This document shows positions 35,821 to 46,906 of a stretch of DNA of 64,000 nt, in pieces; within the stretch, counting starts at the first letter, position 1; each line of letters begins with the position of its first letter. The DNA comes from Polytrichum commune (Eukaryota > Streptophyta > Polytrichopsida > Polytrichales > Polytrichaceae). The notes under the pieces are model-generated. The model ran no database searches. It was not told where the DNA came from and saw only the letters and a program-made list of their open reading frames with translations. The stretch spans positions 6,882,501 through 6,946,500 of the forward strand of contig OX485805.1 of NCBI GenBank assembly GCA_950295325.1. The letters are read 5' to 3'. The position numbers and the translations under genes are program-made.

Positions 35821-36540
35821 GTTGTAACTATAAACACACAGAGATTCCCAAACTTACAGCTTTGTCCGGCACATTTAATTAGGTCTAAATGATCCATAGC
35901 AAATTACTAGGGTCGGGCACAAACAAACTGGCCCTGACTCATGTATCAGAGCTTTGGGAATAGATCATCAGCCTGGACGAGGTAGGAATGCTTGCAATCA
36001 TCCTGCAATCAATGAATGATCCTACAACAGCGTTACTGATCCACCACAACACACCGACAAATGAATTAGGGTATGTATAGTGTACATTGCCATAATCATG
36101 TGTACTGATGAATTTGAAGGCTTTTGCTCCTGCCCTCTGTAGACAGACACACCTAGACTCTTGAAATTTGCGATGATTGATGCTAGGCTAGGGCACTTAG
36201 CGAGATTGATAGATTGATAGAAGATTGTAATGGATCACCCGCAAGGTTACAATTAATGCAGGTGACATGATCATGTAGTGCACCAATCTCGTGTGGAGTA
36301 CAGATGTTCCGTCCACACTAATTTCAGAGTATAATTCCAATTCACTTTGTCTTCATGCCCACCAACTGATGCTCATGCCCTATTTGCATTCCCGAGAGAG
36401 AATAGGTTGCCACTCTTCTCCGTAAATCAAAGGAGGAGGATTCCTCAAGCTTTCTAATGTAGACTTTGGCAGCATGGTTACATACACTTGTGCTCTTCTC
36501 CGAGAGCAATCCGTCTCTCATTGCTAGAGACTCTTTCTAT
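35821..36540 (+). other. 3' flank of the GRAS gene
   Basis: Non-coding, probably 3' UTR at the start and then intergenic. No repeat family recognised. Confidence 0.45.
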
Positions 36541-36639
36541 TCCTGTTGAGGAACCTGGGACATGACCACGTAATGTTGGAGTGTGCTCCAACACCTACAG
36601 TATTCGAGTGTTCCTTTAATTCAATCAGAATTTTGGTCG

Positions 36640-36790
36640 GGAGTTTGTTGTTTTGCATCAGTGTTTCGGGTAAGATTCTGGCTACAATCGGTCGAGATCC
36701 AAGTGTTTCCAACTCCAACCGCTTACGGGTTGATATCTTGCGGGTTTCCTTCGTTAAATTGGAGGGAAAATTCTTCAGCACCCAATCATT
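36640..36790 (+). mobile_element. CCGGTT-rich dispersed repeat, partial copy 5
   Basis: Diverged remnant of the 5425-5630 family: AATCGGTCGAGATCCAAGTG, CCAACCGCTTACGGGTTGA, TTTCCTTCGTTAAATTGG. Related leader text (GTTGTTTTGCAT near 36648) also occurs near 52585 in a UBR7 intron. Confidence 0.45.
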
Positions 36791-37099
36791 AGGACCATTT
36801 CTCTCTCCATTTCTAATGAAGGAGGAGGGCTTTGGAAATGCTGATTGCTTTCGCGAAAAATCGAGGTGAATCGGGAACACGCTTTTCTCATGTCCTTGGA
36901 TTACCAGATGTTGGGGACATGATGTTGGAAAATGGGCAGTGTGCTTCCTTCATAAAATATTACATTTGTGGGTGCAGTGAGAGAGATAATAGCGATGTTT
37001 CATGTACTTTGAGGTTCTAGCACATAGTACCCACTTTGGTGGGATTTCTCGAGGGATAACCTTTTATCAACCAACCAACAATGATTAGTATAGGTGGAC

Positions 37100-37468
37100 T
37101 TTGGAAGTGAGATTGTTGGTAATTATGAAGACATTCAAATGGTACCGTTTCAACTCTTCTCGTGTCATATTTCAACATGATAATGATTCTAAACCTACTG
37201 CAAAATTAGTCAAGTGATGGTTGTTAATGGAAAATTTTGATGTAATTACTTGGCCTCCTCAATCACTTGACCTAAATCCGATGAAGTATGTGTGTGACAT
37301 AAATGAAACGAGTATCCAACACCAACTAAAGGAATGCTTCAATTATGGGAGTGTGAGCAAGCTTCTTTCCATTTCATCACTCCTGAGTAGTGTTTAAAGT
37401 TCTATCATAGCATGCCCAATCATATCCAAGTTGATTTAGCTTCTGATGAAGAGTGGACAAATTATTGA
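37100..37468 (+). pseudogene. Tc1-like transposase, C-terminal fragment
   Basis: Two overlapping frames together give the C-terminal third of a Tc1-type DDE transposase. The blocks are VIFQHDNDSKPTAKLVK, WLLMENFDVITWPPQSLDLNPMK, MLQLWECEQASFHFITPE, LKFYHSMPNHIQV and a terminal EEWTNY stop at 37466-37468. The HDND and PPQS.DLNP blocks are the family hallmarks. The expected catalytic glutamate after DLNP is replaced (DLNPMK for DLNPIE), and there are at least two in-frame stops and one frameshift. Inactive. The upstream part of the element was not recognised. Confidence 0.8.
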
Positions 37469-38609
37469 TCTATAAGTGGATGTCGATTACAAAATTGAGT
37501 CAACGTATACAATTCTCTTCAAATGATTGTTTCTCCATGTGCAATTTTGCTATAGACATGAGACTTTGAAAATGATGTACTAGACTATGACTATTAACTT
37601 ACATAAGCGAAAGTCTATATGTTGTTGTATTTATTACCTAGCATTGTGTGTGAAAATTGATGTTGTGAGCCACTGACTGAGTTTTGAGAGTCAATGTAAA
37701 TGGGTTCAGATCCTACAATAAGCCAACTTCTGCAAGTTCACTCAAACTTTTCTCCAAAGGATTTTCTACTATAAGACGAGCTCTTGTGAGTTATAGCCAA
37801 GTTCCAAACTTAGACCCAGAAGAGCCAAATGAGCCACCAAGCTCCAGGTGTACTACCTCTCTTATGTTATATGTTAATACTCTAGAATGACTGGTTTCAA
37901 AATCTCGACCAGTTTATTTGCCATTTCAATGGGCTGACTCCCTAATAAACTAGTGCATAAGGTATGTGGGTGTTATTTGGTTCATTTTTCAAGTTCTCCA
38001 ACTTTTGCCAATTGAATTTACACAACAAAACTCGTATCGCATTAGCAAATCTACAACGAAACATTTGTAAAAACTAAATGGAAAATCGGACATCCCTTAA
38101 TTTGATTATGCTTATTTGCATGTTTGTTGATTCCTTAATTGGATATCTAGGTCCTCCCAATTGCGTTCACTATTGAGTGTAGAGTAGTCATCAATATTTG
38201 AAGACGTAGTCCAATCTCTTTGAAACATATGTCTTCATGATGGTTGCGCTTTGATCCTTACTGAAACACATACAAGTCAAATATAGGGGTCCGATTAAGA
38301 AAACGAGCCACTGAAGACCCATCTACCTCATAGGCTTCTCTTTTCTGATTCCCCCAAATAACCTCCACTAGACCGATGGCCTGACAGAAAAGAAAAGGAA
38401 AAGTGGCGACGTTCAGCTCAATGAGGGGAAGGTGGGATAGGATTTCAAGGTCACTAAATTCAGAAGAAGGGACAAGGTGCTATCCGAGGCCACCTGCTTC
38501 CGGGAGAGTGCACCAGAACAGATCTCAGAATATAAGCAAAGCAGCCAGCCTACTTTTGTCCGCAGAGACAGGTCAATTCACACACAATTCAAATGGAGAT
38601 GAACGGTTT
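37469..38609. other. Intergenic with a dispersed-repeat fragment
   Basis: About 38190-38260 matches the AGAGATTGGACTACGTG repeat in reverse. Otherwise nothing is recognised. Confidence 0.4.
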
Positions 38610-38665
38610 CAATGTTTGGCGCTGGCTTTTTGCCTTCTGTCTAAAAATTTAAAAAATAATAAAAA
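38610..38665 (+). mobile_element. LINE 3'-end fragment, family 2
   Basis: TTTGGCGCTGGCTTTTTGCC, then TTCTGTCTAAAAA and an A-rich tail. Diverged copy of the family terminus. Confidence 0.6.
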
Positions 38666-39203
38666 AATGGAGATGAACACATGAAGGAAGGAGGCGGGAG
38701 GACCAGCTTCAACGAACTACAGAGCTTCTGCCACGAATCAAACCCTTCCCAGGAGAGAGATTGGTGAACGACTTCAAGCAGGACACACACGACATGCAAG
38801 TGGCGACCTGTTGAGGCTCGGTCCCACAGTGAGCTCCCTGGATCTGTTTGTTCTTTGAAGCAGAACTTTCACTCTGTGTCTGATCATTTGCTCATTGCGA
38901 CTTTCATTGGACCTAAAATGAAATTAAGCTTTTTGGAACCTTGAGTTGAAACCATGAACGATGAAAGCAAGTAGGGGCAAGTTAGAGCGTCCCCACCAGC
39001 AGAGGTATAAGTCAGTTGAACGGCACTCCTGGAAATCCGGTGCCCAGGACGCCAAGTTCTAACGTCCACCAGTCGACGCTAACGCCATAAAGGGTGCCGG
39101 ACCGGGCATTTGGGAGGAGCTCTTCGGGTATATTGGCCTCGGGTACCGTGTTCTGCCCGCCAACGCCATCCGGCAGTTAGCCCAACTTTGGACTTATTCC
39201 ACC

Positions 39204-40442
39204 ATGTCAGGAAGGGGGGGGGGTGTGCCTGCAACGGGTGGGAGGACCAAGAAGGGCATGAACTTCTGTCCGGAGGAGGAAGAACAGTGTTGCTGAAGTT
39301 TTATGCATACTTCCACCGATGCCAGGAGAGGGATAGGGCAGAAGAATGCACAATTTTGGATCAATGTAGCAACGCACTATGCTAGACACAAACCCGAGGG
39401 AGGAGCTGATCGTCCTGCTAGGTCTCTAGAGACAAAATGGTCTGACATCAAGCAATCTGTCGCCAAGTTCAGTGGTTGCTATCAGTCATTGAGAGATCTG
39501 AATGAGAGTGGGAAGAGTGAGGATGATTTTGTATTAGATGCTATGAGCTTGTACAAGCAAAAATGTGGGAAGGCATTTGTTCTAAAACATTGCTGGTTGT
39601 TGTTAAAGAGCTATCCTAGGTTTGCGGCAATATTTATGGGCAAGCGAAAGGGTGGAGGGTTTGATCCGCCCTCAAAAGAGGGGCTGCCTGTTGATCGTCG
39701 CGATCTGCTTTCTCCGAATGGCCAGGCTCCCTCCACCGAATCGCCACCTGCACAGACAAGACCACAGGGTGCTAAGTCGGCAAAAAACGAGCATGCACAA
39801 AGTAAGGGGAAGGAGCTAGCTTTGCGCGCTAATGCAAAAGCTACAACTGACTTTGCTGCAGCTACATTGAAGAAAGCTGAGCAAATTGCTCAGCAAAATG
39901 CTTTTAGCTTGTTTACAGTAGAGGATAAGAACATTACCTGTGACCTTGCTAGACAGTGGTTCCACCTCCGCAGGACCCAAGAGCTTGCAAAGCTCAAGGC
40001 ACAGGTTGCTGCCGAAGTTGCTGCCTCCAACGAGTCTGCTCCTCCTCGGTTTGGAGTCTGCTCCAACACGCCTGTTGCACCTGCACCTGCACCAACACAA
40101 GGGTTAGGGTTTAGAGGAGATTTGAATGAAGAAGATGATGCTGATGATGATTGTGAAGATGATTCCTCCGACTTGTTTGCAGACAGGAGGAGGGTAGCTG
40201 ATCTAAATGCTTTTGGGAATGACTTCGGCCAACCAGCTTCGGATCGTGATGAGGATACAACCACCATCCTAGATTCTCAACCTAATGACTTCGCAATTAA
40301 CCCTCCCCCATCACAACGTCGACGACTCTCTGCTGATCCTCATGAACTCTTTGGCCAGTTTTGGACCCCTGCAATTCGGGAACAGTTTGTACCTAGGCAA
40401 ATCTCCCCTCCATCCACATGGTTGCAGGGCTTAAGAATCTGA
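39204..40442 (+). pseudogene. Harbinger Myb-like (NAM-associated) accessory protein with one nonsense codon
   Basis: From the ATG at 39204 the frame reads a Gly-rich start, then GMNFCPEEEEQCC, a TGA at 39294-39296, and SFMHTSTDARRGIGQKN onward to the stop at 40440-40442. Downstream of the TGA 379 codons are open from the ATG at 39303. The Myb/SANT-like region contains FWINVATHYARHKP, ARSLETKWSDIKQSVAKFSG and FVLKHCWLLLKSYPRF. A NAM-associated C-terminal region (RPQGAKSAKNE, then a helical ATLKKAEQIAQQNAF stretch) and an acidic segment (EEDDADDDCEDDSSD) follow. In related proteins the position of the stop usually holds Arg, so CGA to TGA is the likely change. Myb-like proteins of this superfamily bind element ends and assist the transposase. 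Translation from 39303 would lack the first Myb helix. Confidence 0.85.
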
Positions 40443-40571
40443 ATTATGTATTTGTTAGAATTAGGCTCATAATTATGTATTTGTATTCCTGATTTATGTC
40501 TGCAATTCATTTGTCTTAATTGGATTCCAATGTGCAATGTTATGCAACGTCTCTTCAAACGCGGCGTCAAC

Positions 40572-40597
40572 AAACACAAACACAAACACAAACACAA
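40572..40597 (+). repeat. (CACAAA)n tract
   Basis: About four CACAAA units within the Harbinger element, downstream of the Myb-like gene. Confidence 0.8.
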
Positions 40598-40717
40598 ACC
40601 ACGCCACGCTCCAGCTCCCTGGAGCTCCATGAATTTTTTCCTTTATACCTGCAACTTGGGGTTTTGACGACGGTTATGGGACCATGAGCTTTTGACCACC
40701 CTGATCTGCAGTCACTA

Positions 40718-40886
40718 AAAGACTGCAGATTTGTTTTGTGGGTTTTACAGCTGAAATTTTAAGAATTTGGGGGCATGTTATATACCGTTGGAAAGGTATT
40801 GAAAATATCTTTCCAGCGGTATATAACATGCCCCCAAAGTCTTGAAATTGCAGCTGGAAAACCAAGAAAACAAATCTGCAGTCTTT
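40718..40886. repeat. 169-bp long hairpin (inverted arms of ~77 bp) inside the Harbinger element
   Basis: The left arm starts AAAGACTGCAGATTTGTTTT and includes GGGGGCATGTTATATACCG. The right arm is its inverted copy (CGGTATATAACATGCCCCC … CAAATCTGCAGTCTTT) with only scattered mismatches. The loop is ~12-15 nt. The central block pairs almost perfectly. It could be a palindromic MITE or a MIRNA-like foldback. Confidence 0.85.
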
Positions 40887-43468
40887 AAGAACCCATTTCA
40901 AGATGGTTTAGGTAGGACGACTCAAACATTAGACCATGTTGTTGTGGTCCATATATTAATGGGTGACAATAGAAAGTCTCAAATTAACTCATATAGTGAT
41001 ATTAGTGTAATGTTTTATTTTGTGATTGATGAAAATCTAGTATGATTAGTGAATTAGTTAATTAGTGAATTAGTTAACGAGGGATTTTAGTATATTTCCG
41101 GGCGGAGAACCGAAAGGGATCGGGTAGGGAATCGGGCAACACATCGGGCACGGAATCGGTATCCGGGCAAGGCATCGGGCAAGGCTAATGGAATCAGGCA
41201 AGGGGGTAATACCGGGCGGGGGCCGGCCTCGAAGAGGGGCATGTACCCGAGCTAGTGGGCTCCAACAATATGTCGGGTAAACCCACACTATGCCCGGGGC
41301 GGTGCCCGGTGTAGTGGGGATGCTCTTAGTTTCAATCACGAAGCTGGCTTTGGCTTCTTCTACCTGAAATGTGACAAAACCATATAATATTACACAAGTG
41401 CTAATGCAAACCCCGTTTCATAGTCATTTTGGGACTTGTGTGTATTCCATCCATGGGTTCCAACTTTTGATGCTGGCAATCCTCTGAGGCAATGGTACAC
41501 AACGCATGGATTGGGCCCACAAGCATGAAGTGGTTGTCTCACAAAGTCTCTGTGACAATGAGAAGAGCTGCCAAAGATGAGGGTGACCTAGACTCTAACC
41601 CTACTAGAATTTCATCCTCCCTTGAAATTGTTCCCTTTGTAGGTGAGGTACATGATTCTCCTAGTTCGGGACAATCAAAGAGGATGGGCAATCAGGAGGA
41701 CAACTTGACTGTTGATTGTGTCTATTGAAAGACTTCTACAACAAGATGCATATTACTCACATAAAAGGACTTCAACACATTCTAAGACTTGAACTTAGGT
41801 TAAACATAAATCAAGAAGCTTAGCCAAGCATCAAAACATTGTGAAGTAAGTTCCCTCTTTACTACATTGTGTACCGCAAGGTTGCGGTATTACATACAAC
41901 CAAAAACCTACATAGGCAACACCTTGTCATACACTCCTAGGCAAGAGCTCAAGACACACACCAACACCAAACCACTCACCTTCCCGTGCATACTAAAAGG
42001 GGTGCCAAGGAGAGAGATGAAATCATTACTTGAAGAGGAAGGCAACTACCATAGTCCTTTCAAACGAGAGCGGAAAGAGTAAGAGTGAGATGGCGAACTC
42101 ATTACATGGACATCCTAATTGGCAAGTTCTAGTTAGCAAAGTGATGACCTAGACAAACCCTAAACAATAGTGTCCTTGAAACCCAAAGCCTAGCTCCGCC
42201 CCCTAACCAATCCACATATGTTATCGTTATTCTTGCTAACGTGTCGGAAGGGGGTAAGACACGTTCTCCTCAACACCTACATTCTTGCTCCCTGGAGCTT
42301 GTGATGACAACAAACCACTCATGAAGGTGGGATGCTTAGCCTCTACACTTAAGCACATAGGTTTGATTGAGGAGGAAGATCTCAAGGTATTCATGGATGT
42401 TGTGGACGATAGGTCCACTCCGACCTCGCCATTGCCCCCCAGTGCCACGGATGAGCAGGCGCTGTCACTTCTTCCCTCAAATATAATGCATAAACCCACC
42501 CGAAGTTCTAGAAGTGTGGAGGCGCTTACCCTAACCGGTGGAGCTTGCCAAGAACTAAGCAAGGCAACGAGTGTCCCGGGCATGAAGTCCTCCACTTGCA
42601 CGAAGACTCAACAAAGCAGTGAGGTGGTGCCTACCTTCAACTTGTGGAGGAACTTTAGTAGATCCTCTTCCAAAGACACAAGCGAGTTCGGCTTGGGCAA
42701 CATCCCCCCATCTTCCGCATCCTCCATATGAAATTACACTCCTTATCAATTAATGTTTAGGGCATCAATAATGATCATAAAGTTGGAGTAACTAGAGACT
42801 ACATTGGTAGTTTTACTCCTAGGATTGATATCCTTTGTTTGCAAGAACACATATTAAATGGAGATAATGTGGACATGAACATTAGGATGCTTTGGAAAAA
42901 AATTTATTTTTGGTCTATATAAGCTAGCCCTAGCAATGAGGTTGAGAATAGGAAAGTGGGTACAGGGCGTGGTGGTATTGCCATGTGTTTTCATCCTAGA
43001 CTATAACCGCTAATTCTTGACCAAGGCACGATATTTGGAAATAGAGTTTAGTGGATTAGATTTAAAGGTTTGGAAGGTGGGAATCTTGGGATTCTTAATG
43101 TTTGCTTCAAACTTGGTTGGGGAAAGGTATGCCATGTGGATTTTAGTACTTCAAGTTCTTCCTTTGGACCGTAGGTGGATTATATCTAGAGGTTTTAACA
43201 TGGTAGAGAGTCCTCTAGAAAGGTCCTCATCCTAATGTAGCCAACTCATGGGATTAAGAGAAGAACTAATATGAATTGATATTAAAAACAAGTATACTAT
43301 CAAAGATTGTTTAGTAGGAATGATGGCCCAATTTACTATTGGGATAAGCATAAGAATGATGGCATTAGAGTTCTTGTGAGACTCAACAGATTTATTCCTT
43401 CTCCAACTCAGTCCATAACCCTGACTTCTCATGTTGGTCATTATAAGTTCCATGGCCTTATCAACTAA

Positions 43469-43693
43469 AATGAGCCAATTGGTCCGCTCAATTTAATGTA
43501 GGGAACATGATGGGAACATAATGGTTGCTAGTTGGAATGAGAGAATACATGTTGAGGGTTCTTAAAAAACAACTCAACCATTCCAATACACCTACACATG
43601 TTTATAAAACCATACAAATAATCAATTGTAATATGGAAGATCTCATCAATTGTGACAAAAGGATTGACTCATAATGGCCCAATTGGCTCATTT
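43469..43693. mobile_element. 225-bp hAT-like MITE in the LINE
   Basis: Ends are AATGAGCCAATTGG and its inverted copy CCAATTGGCTCATTT. TCAACTAA lies on both sides (43461-43468 and 43694-43701), an 8-bp duplication typical of hAT elements. Non-coding. Confidence 0.75.
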
Positions 43694-43924
43694 TCAACTA
43701 ATGACCTCATTATGAGCCAACGAAAATGACCTCATAATGAGACTGAAGGTTGTTGATAGTAGATCTATTTGTCTCACTAAGTAGGTTAAATTGGAGCTGA
43801 ACTTGCCAAAAGTCAAGATATTACCTGAGTTTAGCCTCTTCCAACCTAGACTCCATTGCTTTGGCAATACATAATTGTTAATAAACTTGCGCAACATTCT
43901 TAAGCTTTGTAAAGAAAGGCATTT

Positions 43925-43943
43925 GGGGGGGGGGGGGGGGGGG
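43925..43943 (+). repeat. Run of 19 G followed by CGCGGGGGG
   Basis: Uninterrupted G19. Other G or C runs of 8-14 lie near 7055, 10211, 20063, 27722 and 39214. Confidence 0.85.
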
Positions 43944-44193
43944 CGCGGGGGGACGCTTCCCATAAGGCTTTAATGGGTTCTTTGGCCTCTTGGAGAGATC
44001 TCGTATCAACCCTCCAAGAGGAACCCCCTTGAAGGTTAGTGCTAAGATTCATAAGAAAAGAGCCTAGATGATTATAAAAAAAGATGAATCCCCAAGGAAA
44101 TGGCTCTAAAATGAGGTAGGTTTCCCAATGGAGTTCAAACCATTGCTTGATTGCATTATTGTTTAAAAAAAGGGATAGATTGAAGCTAACTAA

Positions 44194-44689
44194 GGGGCGG
44201 TTTACACTATGGACCATGAAGTCGTCCCACGGCCGTCTAAGCGATGTGATTGGACGTTGAAGTCGTCCCGGGACGACTTGGGTTTACACCAAGGAAAAAA
44301 TGGCAGAGTGACCACGGAGGTTGAGGTCCACAAATTTGTTTTTTTAAGCCTACTCTATCCACTGCCATGGTCCAATGGGTTTTCCGTTGGGACAAGCAAA
44401 AGAGGTGGTCTAGGAAAAATAGCAAAGGCCCATGTCAAAAAAATGTCGTTTTAATGATTTTTTTGGATTTTTTTAATGATTTTTTTTCCAACTTAGTTAA
44501 TGACTCCACTTTTTGGTGCATGGTCATTCTTCATGGTCCACATTCGGTTTACACCTAGTGAAGGGCCCACGAACCATGAAAACTAATATTTTAGTAACTC
44601 GGACCATGGAAGTCGTCCCATGAAGTCGTCCCATGCAAAATAGGCCTCTTACATGGGACGACTTCATGGTCCATAGTGTAAACCGCCCC
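44194..44689. mobile_element. 496-bp MITE with TAA target duplication in the LINE
   Basis: A perfect terminal inverted repeat of about 36 bp beginning GGGGCGGTTTACACTATGG and containing GACCATGAAGTCGTCCCA. TAA flanks both ends (44191-44193 and 44690-44692), indicating a PIF/Harbinger-type MITE. AAGTCGTCCC is repeated subterminally. It splits the LINE reading frame between DRLKL and RSITLLN. Confidence 0.88.
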
Positions 44690-46148
44690 TAACTAGAGGT
44701 CTATTACTCTTCTCAACATCACTTATAAGATCTTTGCCAAAGCTCTCCAGAGGCGTTTCCAACCTTTTTTGGTAGAGATAATTGATAGCAACGAAATTGC
44801 CTTCCTTCCTCTCAGGTTTATCCTTGACAACATCCTCCTTACGCATGAGTCAATTTAATGGGCTAAGGAGTTGCATCAAGATATACTCTTCCTTAAACTT
44901 GATTTTAGTAAGGCATATGACAAATTTGATTGGAGGTTTATATGTTAAGTTATGAAGAAGTTAGGGATGCCCAACTCCTATACCCATATGATTAGATTGT
45001 CATTTCAAGATGCGCCTATCTCAATTGACATTGACAATCAAGACACAAATGTTTTCGAACTTCATAGAGGAGTCTAACAAGGATGTCCCCTAGCTCCATA
45101 TTTGTTTGTTATTATTGTGGAAGCTCTGAATGTTGCCACCAAGAATGCGGTGCAAATTGGACATATTGAAGGTGTTTCCCTTCCTCAATGCAATGCCCAA
45201 CAAAAGAATTAGTTAATACACTGATGACATGTCATTTACTCTAAGAGTGAAAAAAACTAGTGTTGATAATCTTGTCAAGATTCTCTGCAATTTTGGGATT
45301 GCTTCTGGGCTTGAAATTGATTGACAGAAGAGTGTAGCATATTGGTGTGGTTGGGAAACTCCACTGAGATGGGTGCAAAACTATCAATGCAAAGTGGGTT
45401 GCTATCGGTGACTTGTTGAAGCTATTGGGCACATTGTTCAGTCTACATCTGGAATTGCAGAATATTGATCAATTTCTTGTTGACAGAGTCAAAGCTAAGC
45501 TCAAACACTGGAGCTCCACACATTTGTCATTAGTTGGTAGAACCCTTATTGTGAATAAGGTGTTGATTTCATTTCTTTGGTATTTCATTATGTTGTGGGT
45601 TGGCTTGAAGAGAGTTTTAATGAAGGTTTAAGGCCTTGTTATGCAATTACTTGTGGTATGGATATGAGAACATGGCATGTGCATTAGTGAGTTAGGATGA
45701 CTGCACAATGCCAAAGAAAATTGGAGGCCTTAGTCTTGCTTCTCCAGAGGACACTATGAAGATGATGATGAGCAAGTGGATCATTTGACCACTCATGCCT
45801 GGTCAAGCTAATCTGTAGATTATGTTGAAGTTATGAATCACTTGGTTGCAATCTTCTTATTATGGCAACTTGGCCCCTACCTCTCTTTGGTTGTTCTCTC
45901 CAAATTTCTTCATCCAAAGCGGGTCTAAAGTCTAGTGACACATTGCTCAATCTTGGAAGGTGGTGGCCCGAAGTCTATTTTTCTCTCTCCGTCTTGTCTG
46001 GAGGACATCTTGCAACTCAATCTTTGGTGGAAAACGGAATATCAAGGGATTTATTTTGGCATTATGATGTATAGAGCCTTGGTTCTTTATAGGAAAAAGT
46101 TGCGATACTTCCATGACATTGGGATCCAGGTTGGAATGATTTTCTAAG

Positions 46149-46906
46149 CACGGGTAGATTACTCTAAGGCATTTTTGTGCACCACGTGCGGCTGGGGTTT
46201 TTTTTTGTTTTGGGGCTATTTACCTTCAAGGGCTGAATTAAAATCTCCCTATAATTACTTAAATTTCAAAAATGGCCCATTTGTTTGCACCCTTTCATTA
46301 CTTATATTGTCCAAGTCACTGTAATTTTTTGTACTCTATATTCCTTTTAAGTAATAAAAGCTAATCTACTTCCTAACGCAATTGATGAGTGTTGAGGAAA
46401 AACATGGAAACAAAGAAAGGTGCAAACAATAATACCATTGCAAACAGAGTTATGAAGAAAACACATAGGAGACCATAGCAAAGTAATACCATTGCAAATA
46501 TTGTTATGATGAAAACACATAGGAGATGCCAGCACAAATACCATAGCAGTCATTGCAATGCAAGTGACCAAAAACATAGAACATAGTAAAGCGGGTTTAG
46601 AATTTACAATTTAGATTGGACAGACGAAAATCCCAATTATCATCCATCCCCGTGAGTCCTAAACCCATTTACATACCATACTAAACATACCTTCTAGGAT
46701 CCTTATCTTTAGCCCCTATATTAATTTTACAAAAAAATAATGGTCCACGTTTTATGTCCATCTAACTTACTTATAATGGGATTGTCTACATTTAATGGCC
46801 CCTTCATTATTTGGAATTCCTTTATAATTTTTATTTCAAATGATTTTAATCCTCTGTATATTATGCCGCACGTCATTTTTAAAATACACTAAGTGATCTA
46901 CCCGTG
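46149..46906. mobile_element. 758-bp hAT-like MITE in the LINE, TTTCTAAG target duplication
   Basis: Ends CACGGGTAGATTACTC and, inverted, CACGGGTAGATCACTTAG. A second inverted block (CACGTGCGGC / GCCGCACGT) lies just inside. TTTCTAAG flanks both sides (46141-46148 and 46907-46914). It contains an internal tandem duplication at about 46430-46530 (AATACCATTGCAAA and GAAAACACATAGGAGA twice). No transposase. Confidence 0.85.

Larger units (their letters stand above)
38985..41325 (+). mobile_element. PIF/Harbinger transposon, non-autonomous, TTA target duplication
   Basis: A 2341-bp element. Left end GAGCGTCCCCACCAGC, right end (complement) GAGCATCCCCACTACACC. TTA lies immediately outside both ends (38982-38984 and 41326-41328), the signature duplication of this superfamily. 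It carries the Myb-like accessory gene (39204-40442) but no DDE transposase. The subterminal right end is GC-rich with repeated CGGGCA words, and a CACAAA tandem tract lies at 40572-40597. Confidence 0.88.

Noticed and set aside
36524-36880. 118-codon minus-strand frame downstream of GRAS
   Set aside because: It overlaps the CCGGTT repeat and has no recognisable motif.
43694-44217. Two minus-strand frames with Pro-rich runs
   Set aside because: The Pro run is only the G19 tract read backwards; the region is part of the plus-strand LINE remnant and MITE flanks.
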